A stretch of DNA of 64,000 bases from Bacteroidota bacterium (GCA_947456625.1 CANGQJ010000011.1:20320-84319), one strand, 5' to 3'; positions 45,976-58,923 are shown, counted from the first letter of the stretch. The notes: generated from the sequence alone by a model not told the origin. Made by a program: numbers and translations.

Positions 45976-47013
45976 TTAAATACTAAAAGGGGATTCTAAT
46001 AATTTATTACCATCGCTCGTATGAACTGCATAATTAAATCCCGTATGAAGTGCAAAACTTCCGTGTTCTCCTTTTTTATTTAAAGCAATAAAACAAACTT
46101 GAATATCGGCAGCTTTTTCTTTTTTTATTTTTCTAATTTTTTCAACTACTAGTTTACAAGCTTCTTGAGGTGATTTTCCTTGACGCATATATTCCACCAC
46201 TGCACTAGCGCCAGCAACTCTAATAACATCCTCTCCTTGACCAGTAGCCACAACAGCTCCTACTTCATTGTCAACATATAATCCAGCACCAATAACAGGA
46301 GAGTCGCCCACACGACCTCGTAATTTAAAACCGGCACCACTAGTGGTACAACTACCACTTAAATTCCCATTGGCATCTAAGGCAACCATACCAATAGTAT
46401 CATGATTCCAATTTCCATTATCTAATTTATAGGGCGCTTTATATTTTTCATCCAGTTGAGCATTGGGATTAGTTGAACGCTCAACATTAATTACTGGTTT
46501 GTAGGTAGATTTTTTTAACCATTTTTCATATGCTTTTTTAGCATCTTCAGATAAAACATTAGGTTCTAATTTAAAACCTTCAGACAATGCAAATTGCTGC
46601 GCACCTTCACCAACAAGCATAACATGCGGTGTCTTTTCCATTACTTTTCTGGCAACTGATATAGGATGTTTAATACGTTCTAAAAATGCAACACTTCCAC
46701 AATTAAATTCATGATCCATAATGGAAGCATCTAATGTAACATGTCCGTCCCTATCTGGATTAGCTCCCAAACCAACACAACAACTAATTTCATCCTCGGT
46801 TACCATAACTCCTTTTTCAACAGCATCTAAAGCAGAACCGCCTTTGCTTAATACTTCCCAAGCCCCTTTATTGGCATTTAACCCAGCATCCCATGTAGCA
46901 ATAACAATAGGTTTAATAATAATGTTATTAGTTTTATTTGCAAACCCTTGCAGCGTAAAACCTGCAATTCCTAGGCTGCTAAGATTTATAAAATGTCTTC
47001 GATTAATGCTCAT
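45976..47013 (-). CDS. N4-(beta-N-acetylglucosaminyl)-L-asparaginase (Ntn hydrolase)
   Basis: 345 residues with a twin-Arg-like signal (MSINRRHFINLSSLGIAGF). The Ntn nucleophile Thr is in HDTIGMVALDANGNLSGS, following the autocleavage site; RVGDSPVIGAGLYVDN carries the substrate Arg and Asp, and TGQGEDVIRVAGA follows. This is the glycosylasparaginase (AGA) pattern: it cuts the GlcNAc-Asn bond of N-glycan remnants. Export predicted. Lies between cutC and the divergent kinase-like gene. Confidence 0.9.
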   Translation of the reverse strand: MSINRRHFINLSSLGIAGFTLQGFANKTNNIIIKPIVIATWDAGLNANKGAWEVLSKGGSALDAVEKGVMVTEDEISCCVGLGANPDRDGHVTLDASIMDHEFNCGSVAFLERIKHPISVARKVMEKTPHVMLVGEGAQQFALSEGFKLEPNVLSEDAKKAYEKWLKKSTYKPVINVERSTNPNAQLDEKYKAPYKLDNGNWNHDTIGMVALDANGNLSGSCTTSGAGFKLRGRVGDSPVIGAGLYVDNEVGAVVATGQGEDVIRVAGASAVVEYMRQGKSPQEACKLVVEKIRKIKKEKAADIQVCFIALNKKGEHGSFALHTGFNYAVHTSDGNKLLESPFSI

Positions 47014-47082
47014 TGCGATGCTGATTATTGAAATTTGAATTTACTAAACTTACAGCTATTTATGTATATTTAATTTATAATT

Positions 47083-49493
<2,411 letters not shown>

Positions 49494-49649
49494 TTAATTT
49501 GTATTACAATTTATATACAAATGCTTAATTATCAAAGGAACTATGCTTAAATATAATGTCCAAACCTGCTATGATTCCTACTTATTAAACCTAAATTACT
49601 ATAAAATTATGCTTATAATTAACATTATGTTAAATAGAATATTGCAATG

Positions 49650-49673
49650 TAACCCCCGATTGCTCGAGGGTTA
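49650..49673. terminator. Hairpin between the TPR gene and the GH109-like gene
   Basis: TAACCC...GGGTTA with inner CG/CG pairs. On the plus strand it is followed by ATTTATTT; on the minus strand no U tract. It may end the gyrA-TPR transcript. Confidence 0.35.
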
Positions 49674-49703
49674 ATTTATTTGTTACTTAGATCCTGTAAG
49701 ATT

Positions 49704-51062
49704 CTATTGATACTTATCGTGTAATTTATCGTAGATATTAAACTTAGCATCTGCTTCATCAGAAGCTTTTTGATCCTTGCCACGTAATTTATCACGCTTG
49801 TAAGCATATAAAGTTGCTAAGAAATCCACAGATCGTCCAGCTACATTTTTCTCAGCTCTTTCTAGTTTTTCCTTGTCTTTAATTACATCATATGCTTTTG
49901 TGATCCACTCTATAGAAGCATCCACTTTTGCCTTAATTAATGGGTCTAAGACTAAATTTAACTTTTTAATTGAATCCTGCTGCGCCTTGAACGAAGCCTC
50001 AAATGCCAATTTCTTTTTAGGATCTTTTGGTGTAGCTGCTAATTTACCCGCATTTAAACTTTGTAAAGCCTTGATATTTAAACCAGCTTTATCGTCTAAT
50101 AAGGAATATTGATTGTAAAAAGCGATTCCAATATTAAAGGCTGCTGCATAGTTTTTATTGTTTAAAGCGTAAGCTTTTTTATAAGCTTCAGCAGCTTTTT
50201 CAATGTATTTATCTGGATTATCGTCGGTTTTACCACTCATAAACATGTCACCATACATTTGATATTCAAACTCGGTTAATGGTCCTGCCGCCACTTTTTG
50301 GTCATATAATGACACTTTTTCGTCAACAGTATAGTTTTTGTCTATATAATCGGTCTCATATTCGTTCCATGGTTCTTTTGGATATGAATTACTTGCAATT
50401 GCTAGCGTTGCGTCAAACTTTGCTTTATCCTTTTTTGTGATATACTGAACCAATGCATAACGGTAAACATCTATGTATTCAGGAGCTGAAACTTTATAGT
50501 CTATAAGTCTTGTATAGTAAGTTAATGTTCCCTCTATATTATTTGCATTTTGGTTTGAATAACCAGCATATACAATTGAAGTAGTATCAAATTTTTGTTT
50601 TGATGAAGACCATCCATTTGTGAAAATGATATCACTAAATGAAACAGCTAATTCAAAACTACTAGCAGCCTCTTTCCAATTTTTTGTATTAAAAGCGTTT
50701 ACTCCATCTTTGAAACTTCTTAAGTAAACATCAAAAAATGGATCTTGGCCATTTTCTTTTGCTAATGGGAAACCTTTTTCTTGATCTAATTTAATATATT
50801 CTGATATAGCTGCTTTTACTTGACTATAAGCATCAGGATTTTTAGCTGCATCCTTATTTAGGCCACTAAAAATTTTTGCTTTCCAGTAATAACCTTCGGC
50901 TGTTGTTGCAGCAGCTGGTTTTTTTGCAACTACTTTGTCATATTCTGCTTTTGCTGCATCATATTGTCCAATTAGCATGCTTGTTTGTACTTTTTTAAAG
51001 TCTTGCGCATTTACCATTTGGAATCCCAACATAAGTGCTAAGACCACTAAAATCCTTTTCAT
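49704..51062 (-). CDS. Secreted tetratricopeptide-repeat protein
   Basis: 452 residues. Signal peptide MKRILVVLALMLGFQMVNAQ, cleavage after residue 19-20. TPR-like helix pairs are seen at YDAAKAEYDKVV, NTKNWKEAASSFELAV, AAEAYKKAYALNNKNYAAAFNIGIAFYN. The C-terminal part is rich in Lys and Asp. Role unknown, likely a periplasmic scaffold. It follows gyrA after 31 bases on the minus strand and probably shares its transcript. Confidence 0.78.
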   Translation of the reverse strand: MKRILVVLALMLGFQMVNAQDFKKVQTSMLIGQYDAAKAEYDKVVAKKPAAATTAEGYYWKAKIFSGLNKDAAKNPDAYSQVKAAISEYIKLDQEKGFPLAKENGQDPFFDVYLRSFKDGVNAFNTKNWKEAASSFELAVSFSDIIFTNGWSSSKQKFDTTSIVYAGYSNQNANNIEGTLTYYTRLIDYKVSAPEYIDVYRYALVQYITKKDKAKFDATLAIASNSYPKEPWNEYETDYIDKNYTVDEKVSLYDQKVAAGPLTEFEYQMYGDMFMSGKTDDNPDKYIEKAAEAYKKAYALNNKNYAAAFNIGIAFYNQYSLLDDKAGLNIKALQSLNAGKLAATPKDPKKKLAFEASFKAQQDSIKKLNLVLDPLIKAKVDASIEWITKAYDVIKDKEKLERAEKNVAGRSVDFLATLYAYKRDKLRGKDQKASDEADAKFNIYDKLHDKYQ

Positions 51063-51093
51063 ATGTGTCGTTTTTGTTGTAAAATGTTTTTAA

Positions 51094-53775
51094 TTATTCA
51101 ACCGGAGTGTTATCACCAGTATTATCAATGGTATCATCCACTTCTGGAGAATCAGACGATGCATTTCCTTCAACATCAGACGATTTAGTTTCGCTCACAT
51201 CAGACGATGTAGTCTCGCTCACATCAGACGATGTAGTCTCGCTCACATCAGACGATGCTGTGGCATCGTCTTCTTCTTCTTCCCCTTGGTCTCCAATTTT
51301 TGAAGTTGCTGCAATTTCATCATCCTCGTCTAAGCGAATTAATTTAACACCTTGTGTTGCTCTACCCGCTTCACGTATTTCATTTATACTGGTACGAATG
51401 GTTACACCTGATTTACATGTAATAATTAAATCATCAGATTCTAAAACGTCCATTAATCCTACTAAGCTTCCTGTTTTTTCAGTAACATTAATTGTTTTTA
51501 CACCTTTACCACCTCGATTGGTGATACGGTATTCATCAATTGGAGTTCGTTTACCAAATCCTTTTTGACTTACTACTAATATAGTTCGGTCTTTATCCTC
51601 ACGACTTACACAAACTAGTCCAACTACTTCATCGGTTTCATCGTCCACCTCAATACCAGCAACACCTATTGCACCACGTCCTGTTGGTCTTACTTTTTCT
51701 TCAGGGAAACGAATAGCCCTACCCGATTTTACTGCCATCATTACTTCGTTGTTGCCATCGGTTAAACGAGCAGCTAATAATTCATCACCTTCATTAATTG
51801 TAATTGCATTCACACCACTTACTCTTGGACGACTAAATTCTTCCAAACATGTTTTCTTAATAATTCCTTTTTTAGTACATAAAACAATGTAATGATTGTT
51901 TACATATTCTTTGTCATCTAACTTACGTACCTCAATAATTGCTTTTACTTTATCGTCAGGAGGTAATTGTATTAAGTTTTGAATAGCTCTTCCTTTGCTT
52001 GTTTTTTCACCTTCAGGTATTTCATAAACGCGCATCCAAAAACAACGACCTTTTTCGGTAAAGAATAACATAGTATCATGTGTAGATGCGATAAATAAAT
52101 GCTCTACAAAATCCTCTTCACGTGTTTTGGAACCAATAGCTCCGCGTCCTCCACGTTTTTGTTGACGATATTCGGATACGGATGTTCTTTTGATATAACC
52201 TAAATGAGAAATAGTTATAACAACATCTTCTTCTTCAATTAAATCCTCTAAGCGCATTTCGTCTGCTAAGTATTGAATTTCTGTTTTACGTTCATCACCG
52301 AATTTTTCTTTAACTTCTAATAATTCAGTTTTAATTAATTCAAATCGTAAATGTTCACTTCCTAATAATTCTTTTAAAGAAGCAATTAGTTTCATTAATT
52401 GATCAAATTCTTCTTTAATTTTCTCACGCTCCATTCCTGTTAAACGTTGCAATCTTAATTCCAAAATTGCTTTTGCTTGAATCTCAGAAATGCCCCAACC
52501 TGCTGTGATTAAAGCTTCTTTAGCAGCTTCGGGGTTAGCAGAATTTCGGATTAAACGAATAACTTCATCTAAATGATCTAGCGCAATTAAGTAACCTTCT
52601 AAAATATGAGCACGCTCCTCGGCTTTTCTTAATTCAAATTTTGCACGACGAATTACTACCTCCATTCTAAATTCAACGAACTCGGAAATTAAATCCTTTA
52701 AGTTCATAATTTTAGGACGTCCTTTTGTCAAGGCAACATTATTAATACCGTAACTCGTTTGAAGTTCTGTGTATTTATACAACTGGTTAATTATAACCTG
52801 TGCAACTGCATCCTTTTTTAATTCAATAACAATACGCGTACCTTCTCGTTTGTTACTTTCATTGTTTACATGTGAAATACCCTCAATGGTTTTATCAACA
52901 ACCAATTGACCAATACGGTCCGTTAAATTATCACGGTTAACTTGATAAGGGATTTCGTTTATTACAATCATTTCACGACCACTTGCTTTGGTCTCAACAT
53001 TACATTTACCTCTAAGAACAACTCTACCACGACCAGTCATTAAGCCTTGTTTTACCCCTTCCATTCCGTAAATAACACCCCCAGTTGGAAAATCGGGTGC
53101 TTTAACGTGATTTATTAATTCCTCAATAGTAATATCATGATTTTCAATGTAGGCAATACATCCATCCACTACTTCACCCAAATTGTGTGGAAGCATGTTG
53201 GTGGCCATACCAACTGCAATACCAGAAGATCCATTAACTAATAATTGAGGAATTCTAGTTGGTAAAACACTTGGTTCTTCTAAGCTATCATCAAAATTTA
53301 ATTGAAAGTCTACAGTGTCTTTTTCTAAATCATCCAACATTGCTTCCGAAATACGTTGTAAACGAGCCTCGGTATAACGCATAGCTGCCGGTGGATCCCC
53401 ATCCTGGTTTCCAAAATTACCTTGACCATCAACCAATTTATAACGCATTGTCCACTCCTGTGCCATACGAACTAGCGTATCATAAATAGCAGTGTCACCA
53501 TGTGGGTGAAATTTACCCATTACTTCTCCAACAATACGTGCCGATTTTTTATAGGCCTTATTGCTATTGTTTCCAAGTTCATGCATCGCAAATAAAACAC
53601 GACGATGTACTGGTTTAAAACCATCTCTCACATCAGGTAAGGCACGACCAACAATAACCGACATTGAATAGTCAATGTAGGAAGTTTTCATTTGTTCTTC
53701 AATGTTAACTTTGATCACACGATCATTGTCTTGGGTCTGTTCTGGACCTAAATTTTCATTCAAATTCTCTTCCAT
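51094..53775 (-). CDS. gyrA: DNA gyrase subunit A
   Basis: 893 residues from ATG at 53775 ([15 protein letters not shown]); the frame is open for 39 more codons to 53892 but these lie in the intergenic region. Active-site Tyr in [20 protein letters not shown] is the quinolone-pocket region (Thr at the E. coli Ser83 site, a natural variant in many bacteria). GyrA box is QKRGGRG. The six-bladed C-terminal domain ends at about 840 and is followed by a Ser/Asp/Glu-rich tail with repeats of SSDVSETT. Cleaves and rejoins DNA with GyrB. Confidence 0.97.
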   Translation of the reverse strand: MEENLNENLGPEQTQDNDRVIKVNIEEQMKTSYIDYSMSVIVGRALPDVRDGFKPVHRRVLFAMHELGNNSNKAYKKSARIVGEVMGKFHPHGDTAIYDTLVRMAQEWTMRYKLVDGQGNFGNQDGDPPAAMRYTEARLQRISEAMLDDLEKDTVDFQLNFDDSLEEPSVLPTRIPQLLVNGSSGIAVGMATNMLPHNLGEVVDGCIAYIENHDITIEELINHVKAPDFPTGGVIYGMEGVKQGLMTGRGRVVLRGKCNVETKASGREMIVINEIPYQVNRDNLTDRIGQLVVDKTIEGISHVNNESNKREGTRIVIELKKDAVAQVIINQLYKYTELQTSYGINNVALTKGRPKIMNLKDLISEFVEFRMEVVIRRAKFELRKAEERAHILEGYLIALDHLDEVIRLIRNSANPEAAKEALITAGWGISEIQAKAILELRLQRLTGMEREKIKEEFDQLMKLIASLKELLGSEHLRFELIKTELLEVKEKFGDERKTEIQYLADEMRLEDLIEEEDVVITISHLGYIKRTSVSEYRQQKRGGRGAIGSKTREEDFVEHLFIASTHDTMLFFTEKGRCFWMRVYEIPEGEKTSKGRAIQNLIQLPPDDKVKAIIEVRKLDDKEYVNNHYIVLCTKKGIIKKTCLEEFSRPRVSGVNAITINEGDELLAARLTDGNNEVMMAVKSGRAIRFPEEKVRPTGRGAIGVAGIEVDDETDEVVGLVCVSREDKDRTILVVSQKGFGKRTPIDEYRITNRGGKGVKTINVTEKTGSLVGLMDVLESDDLIITCKSGVTIRTSINEIREAGRATQGVKLIRLDEDDEIAATSKIGDQGEEEEDDATASSDVSETTSSDVSETTSSDVSETKSSDVEGNASSDSPEVDDTIDNTGDNTPVE
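51173..51256 (-). repeat. 24-bp tandem repeat in the 3' end of gyrA
   Basis: Units of ACATCAGACGATGTAGTCTC + GCTC (24 bases) at 51173-51196, 51197-51220 and 51221-51244, with a partial unit to 51256. Units 2 and 3 are identical. On the coding strand they encode tandem SSDVSETT, in-frame, an unstable-length acidic tail. Confidence 0.9.
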
Positions 53776-53805
53776 AAATGTTACTTTCTTTTCGTCAAAA
53801 TTTAA

Positions 53806-53820
53806 GTGCAAAAATTGCAC
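53806..53820. other. Perfect palindrome upstream of gyrA
   Basis: GTGCAAAAATTGCAC, arms GTGCAA/TTGCAC around AAA, 30 bases upstream of the gyrA ATG. It can be an operator or a hairpin in the leader. No matching regulator is recognised in the window. Confidence 0.4.
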
Positions 53821-53846
53821 AAACGGACTAGTTACGAAGATACCTT

Positions 53847-53971
53847 TTAACCCTCTTTTTTTGATAAAATATAGGGTTAATTTAGCACCCATTTATCCAC
53901 AATTTTTAGCCATTTGTGGGTAATAATAATTAACTTTAAATAGTTGAATTTTATGGCCAAAATAGGGTTAA
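53847..53971. promoter_or_regulatory. Intergenic region with DnaA-box-like sites and AGGGTTAA repeats
   Basis: TTATCCACA at 53893-53901 is a perfect DnaA box. TGTGGGTAA at 53915-53923 is a one-mismatch box in the opposite orientation, and it runs straight into TAATAATAATTAA. Three AGGGTTAA copies flank them: minus strand at 53847-53854, plus strand at 53873-53880 and 53964-53971. The region is AT-rich and lies between gyrA and the divergent saccharopine dehydrogenase gene. Could be a DnaA-regulated promoter or an origin-like element. Confidence 0.45.
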
Positions 53972-55282
53972 ATGAATGCAAAAATTTTAATACTTGGAGC
54001 GGGTAAATCGGCAACTGTTTTAATACAATATTTGCAAAAAAAAGCAATTGAAAACAATTGGTATATCACCCTGGCCGACTCGGATATTAACTTAGCTGAA
54101 AAAAAATGGAATAAGGCCAAAAATGGCCATGCCATTGCATTTGACATCAACGACCCTATACTTAGATCGGCACAAATAGAAAGTCATAGTATTGTTGTTT
54201 CAATGCTTCCAGCAGCATTGCATTTTTTGGTTGCAAAGGATTGTTTGAAACATAATAAGTCATTATTTACCGCCTCTTATGTAGATGAAAATTTAAACGC
54301 AATTGCATCAGAAATCAAAGAAAAAAAATTACTTTTTCTATGTGAAATGGGATTGGATCCTGGAATAGATCACATGAGTGCCATGCAATTGGTTCACCGT
54401 ATTCAAAATATGGGTGGTGTTATAACCGAATTTAAATCCCACTGCGGCGGTTTAATTGCACCAGAAAGTGACAACAATCCATGGCATTATAAAATTAGCT
54501 GGAATCCAAGAAATATTATTCTTGCAGGAAAAACGGGTGCACTATTTTTAGAAGATGGCAAACAAGTAGAAAAAAAGTATGAAACTCTTTTTTCAAATGT
54601 ACCCAATATTGAAATTGCTAATATTGGAACCCTATCCTATTATCCAAACAGGGATTCCATATCATATATCAACACATACGATTTAAAATCAGCTACCAAT
54701 TTTGTAAGAACCACCTTAAGAAATCCTAGATTTATGTATGGATGGAATGCGATAGTTAAACTAGGACTTACTTCCGAAAATAGCATTATTAGAAAGGATA
54801 CAGATAGCATTAAAACCTGGTTTGAAATGCATATTCAAAATCAAAATTTAACTTATGAATTACAACAAATTTTATTAGATAAAATTTTAAAAAATCAATT
54901 TGAATATTTGGATTTAAAATCTAATAAAATAATTCCACTAGAATTGAATTCCAATGCCTCCATTTTACAATGGATTTTGGAAGATAAATGGAAGCTTTCT
55001 GAATCCGATAAAGATATGGTGGTCATGATGCATGAAATTACATACGAACTAAAAAATACCACCCATAAAATTCAAAGCAGTATGGTTGTAATTGGCACGG
55101 ATAGCACATACACTGCTATGGCAAAAACAGTAGGATTGCCATTAGCAATGGGCGTTTGCGCCTATTTAAAAGGGGAAATTATTTTAACTGGGCTACAAAT
55201 TCCAACACATCCAAGCATATACAACCCTATTTTAAAAACATTGGCTGAGGAAGGAATTGTATTTGAGGAAAAAAATAGGTAA
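53972..55282 (+). CDS. Saccharopine dehydrogenase (glutamate-forming type)
   Basis: 436 residues. N-terminal Rossmann motif ILILGAGKSATVLIQYL; VVSMLPAALHFLVAKDCLKH; then EMGLDPGIDHMSAMQLVHR and EFKSHCGGLIAPESDNNPWHYKISWNPRN, the landmarks of the LYS9/LKR-SDH C-terminal type. The reaction is saccharopine to 2-aminoadipate semialdehyde plus glutamate, in lysine breakdown. Single gene between gyrA (divergent) and rnr (convergent). Confidence 0.92.
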   Translation: MNAKILILGAGKSATVLIQYLQKKAIENNWYITLADSDINLAEKKWNKAKNGHAIAFDINDPILRSAQIESHSIVVSMLPAALHFLVAKDCLKHNKSLFTASYVDENLNAIASEIKEKKLLFLCEMGLDPGIDHMSAMQLVHRIQNMGGVITEFKSHCGGLIAPESDNNPWHYKISWNPRNIILAGKTGALFLEDGKQVEKKYETLFSNVPNIEIANIGTLSYYPNRDSISYINTYDLKSATNFVRTTLRNPRFMYGWNAIVKLGLTSENSIIRKDTDSIKTWFEMHIQNQNLTYELQQILLDKILKNQFEYLDLKSNKIIPLELNSNASILQWILEDKWKLSESDKDMVVMMHEITYELKNTTHKIQSSMVVIGTDSTYTAMAKTVGLPLAMGVCAYLKGEIILTGLQIPTHPSIYNPILKTLAEEGIVFEEKNR

Positions 55283-55288
55283 AAAACA

Positions 55289-57286
55289 TTATTTATTCGG
55301 CTCCCATTCAAAGTCTAGTTGCCTTTTGTCCAAATTTGCAGCAACTACTTTTATCCAAATTTTATCACCCATACTAAACTTGCGACCTGAGCGCATACCC
55401 ACTAAGGAATAGTTCGATTCTACTAGTCTAAAATCATCTACACGGGAAAGTGTGGTTATACTAACAAGGCCCTCGCATTTATGTTCCACTGTTTCTACCC
55501 AAAATCCAAAGGTTGAAACCCCACTTATAACACCCTCAAAAGTATGCCCAAGGAATTGACTCATAAATTCAACCTGTTTATATTTGTTAGATGCTCTTTC
55601 GGCTTCCATTGCAGCTCGCTCACGTTCACTACAATGCACACATTTTTCTTCCATGGCAGCATCATTCATAGGATTTCCTGTCAAAACAGATTGTACAACA
55701 CGATGTACTAATACATCCGGGTATCGTCTTATGGGTGAAGTAAAATGGCAATAATATTCAAATCCTAAACCATAGTGACCAATATTATTTGTGGTATAAA
55801 CAGCTTTTGCCATAGTTCTGATTCCTAATTGCTCTAAAACATGTTGTTCAGGTTTACCATGGGCAGATAACATTAATTCATTAAAACTATGTGCAATGGA
55901 ATCGGGACTAGTTAAATCAAATGGATATCCATGAGATTTTGCAAAGGATACAAATGGTGCTAATTTATCCTCATTGGGTTGGTCATGGACACGATAAGGA
56001 AAAGGAATTAAATCTTTTTTTATTTTGATATGGCCCATTTTTTCAGCAATTAATTGGTTTGCTTTTAACATAAGCTCCTCAATTAATTGATGAGATGCTT
56101 TACTTTCTTTTACCGTGATGCCTATTGGTTTGCCTTTTTCATCTAAAGTAAATCTAACTTCTTGTGAAGAAAAGTTAATAGCACCATTGTCAAAACGAGC
56201 TTTTCTTAATTTTTGAGTATAAGTATGTAGCCATAGAATTTCAGATGCATGATCTCCAATTTTTGATTCTATGATTTCTTGAACTTGTTCATAAGTAAAT
56301 CTGCGATCCGAATAAATAATAGTTTTACCATACCAAGTATTGGTTACCTGACCTTGTTCATTAATTTCAAATGTAGCTGAAAAAGTAAGCTTATCCTCAT
56401 GTGGTCTTAAAGAACATAATTCATTTGAAATTTTTTCAGGTAGCATTGGGTATACCCTATCTGGTAAATAAACCGAAGTAGCTCGTTCATATGCCTCTTT
56501 ATCAATGGCAGTATCGGGCTGAACATAATGACTAACATCTGCTATATGTACTCCAATTTCAATATTACCATTTTCTAATTTTTGATACGATATAGCATCA
56601 TCAAAATCCTTTGCATCTACTGGATCAATTGTAAAAGTGAGTACTTTTCTATAATCTTTACGTTTTGCAATTTCTTGTTCTGTTATGGTATCATTTAGGG
56701 ATCTGGCAAATGCTAAAGTTTCTTCACTAAATTCTAAACTAAAACCAGCTTCGGCTACTATGGATTTCATCGCAAGGTCATTTTCTTGTTCTGGCGTAAA
56801 TACGCTTATCACTTCACCTTCTGGTTTGCGGTTTGAATTTTCCCACTTGGTTAATTGTACAATAACACGATCCTTATCCTTAGCCCCTTTTAATTTATTT
56901 AATGGAACATAAATATCGGGCATTGGGTAAAGTGTGCTAGGAATAAAAAAAGCTGTCTTTTCCATTACTTGCATAGTTCCAGCAAATGAAACTTGTTTGC
57001 GTTTTACTACTTCTAAAATTTTACCTTCTTTTTTTCCAGAGCCTTGTCTAATTTTTGTAATTTTTACCAGCACTTCATCTCCCTTTAATGCCGTGTTAAA
57101 ATCGGTAGGGAAAACTAAAATATCATTTTCCAAGTTTGGAACCATAACAAATCCCATACCAGATTTAGCTATATCTAATACTCCTTTAAACGAGGTAATT
57201 AAATTGGTTTGTTTTGTTGTTTTATGTGTCTTTTTACTAGACTTCTTTTTATCCAATTTATTGTTTGATTTTTTTTTAATTCCCAT
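55289..57286 (-). CDS. rnr: Ribonuclease R (RNase II family)
   Basis: 665 residues, shorter than the 700-800 residues of many RNase R proteins because the N-terminal winged-helix domain is missing; in its place is a Lys-rich stretch (MGIKKKSNNKLDKKKSSKK). It then has cold-shock-like domains, the catalytic RNB domain with TIDPVDAKDFDDAIS, IGVHIADVSHYV and YLPDRVYPMLPE, and a C-terminal S1 domain starting TFEGVISGVSTFGFWVE. 3'-5' exoribonuclease. It overlaps lpxK by 11 bases. Confidence 0.94.
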   Translation of the reverse strand: MGIKKKSNNKLDKKKSSKKTHKTTKQTNLITSFKGVLDIAKSGMGFVMVPNLENDILVFPTDFNTALKGDEVLVKITKIRQGSGKKEGKILEVVKRKQVSFAGTMQVMEKTAFFIPSTLYPMPDIYVPLNKLKGAKDKDRVIVQLTKWENSNRKPEGEVISVFTPEQENDLAMKSIVAEAGFSLEFSEETLAFARSLNDTITEQEIAKRKDYRKVLTFTIDPVDAKDFDDAISYQKLENGNIEIGVHIADVSHYVQPDTAIDKEAYERATSVYLPDRVYPMLPEKISNELCSLRPHEDKLTFSATFEINEQGQVTNTWYGKTIIYSDRRFTYEQVQEIIESKIGDHASEILWLHTYTQKLRKARFDNGAINFSSQEVRFTLDEKGKPIGITVKESKASHQLIEELMLKANQLIAEKMGHIKIKKDLIPFPYRVHDQPNEDKLAPFVSFAKSHGYPFDLTSPDSIAHSFNELMLSAHGKPEQHVLEQLGIRTMAKAVYTTNNIGHYGLGFEYYCHFTSPIRRYPDVLVHRVVQSVLTGNPMNDAAMEEKCVHCSERERAAMEAERASNKYKQVEFMSQFLGHTFEGVISGVSTFGFWVETVEHKCEGLVSITTLSRVDDFRLVESNYSLVGMRSGRKFSMGDKIWIKVVAANLDKRQLDFEWEPNK

Positions 57287-58364
57287 TTGATTTTGAATAA
57301 AATTGGTTAAGATAATCTAAGACTAATTTGTTAAATGCTTGTTCCTCATTAAATAAAAATTGAGGTTTTATTGGTAAAACATACAAAGGAATATCATGCA
57401 ATTGCTCTGTATATTTTACCAGCCTTACTGCATCTTTTTCGGTTGTTAAAATTATTTTTCGTTTTTCAGATATTTGATCAAACTTTTCCCTGATTTCATT
57501 TAAATCTTCAATTGAAAAAATATGATGATCGCTGTAACTTAATTGATAATAAGTATGTGTATTTTCATGCAAATACTCTTTTAAAGGCAATGGATTAGCA
57601 ATACCACAAACAAGTAGCACTTCATCTTTAATAGTTAATATCCATTGGTCATTTGGGTTGTATATATGATATGGTGTTTCATAAGAAATACTAGTAAAAA
57701 ATATACTTTGATTTTGTGCAGGATATATTTTTTCTATCATATCATTTTTATCTTGCAGTGTTAAGTCGGAAGGGCATTTGGTAACTACTATAATATCAGC
57801 CCTAGATGCCGATTTTCTTTCATCTCTTAAATCACCGGTTGGGAAAAATATATCATCACAGTATAAATTATTATAGTCAGTTAAAATAATATTCAAGCCT
57901 GCAATAATTTCACGATGTTGAAATGCATCATCTAAAATAATGGCTTGTAAATTAGGTATATCCTGAATAAGTTGTGGGATGGCCTCAATTCTTCTTTCAC
58001 AAACAGCCACAGATACATTGGGATGCTTAATATGAAACTGCATAGGTTCATCCCCAATTTCTAAAGCAGTAGTAGTTTTATTTGCAAGGGCATACCCTTT
58101 TGTTTTACGTTTATATCCCCTGCTAAGGGTGGCTACTTTGTAATTGTCAGCTATTAAAGTTAATAAGTGCTCTACCATTGGCGATTTACCAGTTCCCCCT
58201 AAAGATAAATTACCAACACATATAATAGGAAATTGGAATTGAATCGATTTAAGAATTTGCTTATTAAACAGCCAGTTTCTTAAAGCAATAACCCAGCCAT
58301 AAACAATTGCAAATGGCAATAATAAAACTCTAAATGACTTTAAAAATAAGGTGTTAAAATTCAT
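57276..58364 (-). CDS. lpxK: Tetraacyldisaccharide 4'-kinase
   Basis: 362 residues. Walker A GNLSLGGTGKSPMVEHL; RGYKRKTKGY; DEPMQFHIKHPNVSVAVCERR; and DDAFQHREI, the family signature. N-terminal membrane-associated helix at about 8-26. It phosphorylates lipid A disaccharide in lipid A synthesis. Overlaps both neighbours by 11 bases, so it is translationally coupled to the operon. Confidence 0.95.
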   Translation of the reverse strand: MNFNTLFLKSFRVLLLPFAIVYGWVIALRNWLFNKQILKSIQFQFPIICVGNLSLGGTGKSPMVEHLLTLIADNYKVATLSRGYKRKTKGYALANKTTTALEIGDEPMQFHIKHPNVSVAVCERRIEAIPQLIQDIPNLQAIILDDAFQHREIIAGLNIILTDYNNLYCDDIFFPTGDLRDERKSASRADIIVVTKCPSDLTLQDKNDMIEKIYPAQNQSIFFTSISYETPYHIYNPNDQWILTIKDEVLLVCGIANPLPLKEYLHENTHTYYQLSYSDHHIFSIEDLNEIREKFDQISEKRKIILTTEKDAVRLVKYTEQLHDIPLYVLPIKPQFLFNEEQAFNKLVLDYLNQFYSKSNGN

Positions 58365-58917
58365 AAATATTCCAAGGCGTAATGCACTGAGTTAAAGGTA
58401 CATCAAATTGCTGGGTATCTTCAATTTTTGCAATAGGCTCAAAATAAGAAATGCCTATTTTATTAATATTGTCTGGACAATTTATTAAATACTTATCATA
58501 AAACCCTTTACCAAAACCTACACGGTGTCCATGTAAATCAAATCCTAGTAATGGAACTAAAATGGTATCTAATTGGTTAGGTAAAACTTTAATTAAAGGA
58601 GCCGGCTCCATGATACCCCATTTATTTTCAATCAAGTGATCGGTTTGTTCATAAAATTCCATATGATCCCCGTTTTCACTAATCCTAGGATAGGAAATGA
58701 TTAAATCAGGAATGATAATGTCTAAATATTTTGTTAGCAATAAGCTATTAGGCTCATTTTTTTTAGCCATAGGCAAAAAGCTTCCAATGCTATATGTATT
58801 GCTCCAATTTAATCTTTGAAATTGAATTAATAGTAAGTCATCTAGTTTCATACACTCCTTATGGGTGAGTGCATTTCTCTTTGATAACATGGTTGTTCTT
58901 AAAGCATTTTTTTGCAT
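58354..58917 (-). CDS. 5-formyltetrahydrofolate cyclo-ligase
   Basis: 187 residues. Family features: N-terminal RTTMLSKRNALT, the substrate loop IGSFLPMAKKNEPN, then IISYPRISENGDHMEFYE, and the C-terminal LVPLLGFDLHGHRVGFGKGFYDKYL with the GxGKGFYD nucleotide-binding motif. It converts 5-formyl-THF to 5,10-methenyl-THF using ATP. Third gene of the DUF3822-rsmD-5FCL-lpxK-rnr operon, 6 bases after rsmD. Confidence 0.94.
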   Translation of the reverse strand: MQKNALRTTMLSKRNALTHKECMKLDDLLLIQFQRLNWSNTYSIGSFLPMAKKNEPNSLLLTKYLDIIIPDLIISYPRISENGDHMEFYEQTDHLIENKWGIMEPAPLIKVLPNQLDTILVPLLGFDLHGHRVGFGKGFYDKYLINCPDNINKIGISYFEPIAKIEDTQQFDVPLTQCITPWNIYEF

Positions 58918-58923
58918 ATATCA

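Noticed and set aside
51173..51256. Possible CRISPR-like repeat
   Set aside because: 24-bp units are directly tandem with no spacers and are in-frame codons of gyrA.
53776..53892. 39-codon N-terminal extension of GyrA
   Set aside because: The extension ([13 protein letters not shown]) has no counterpart in GyrA and covers regulatory [13 protein letters not shown] is the normal start.
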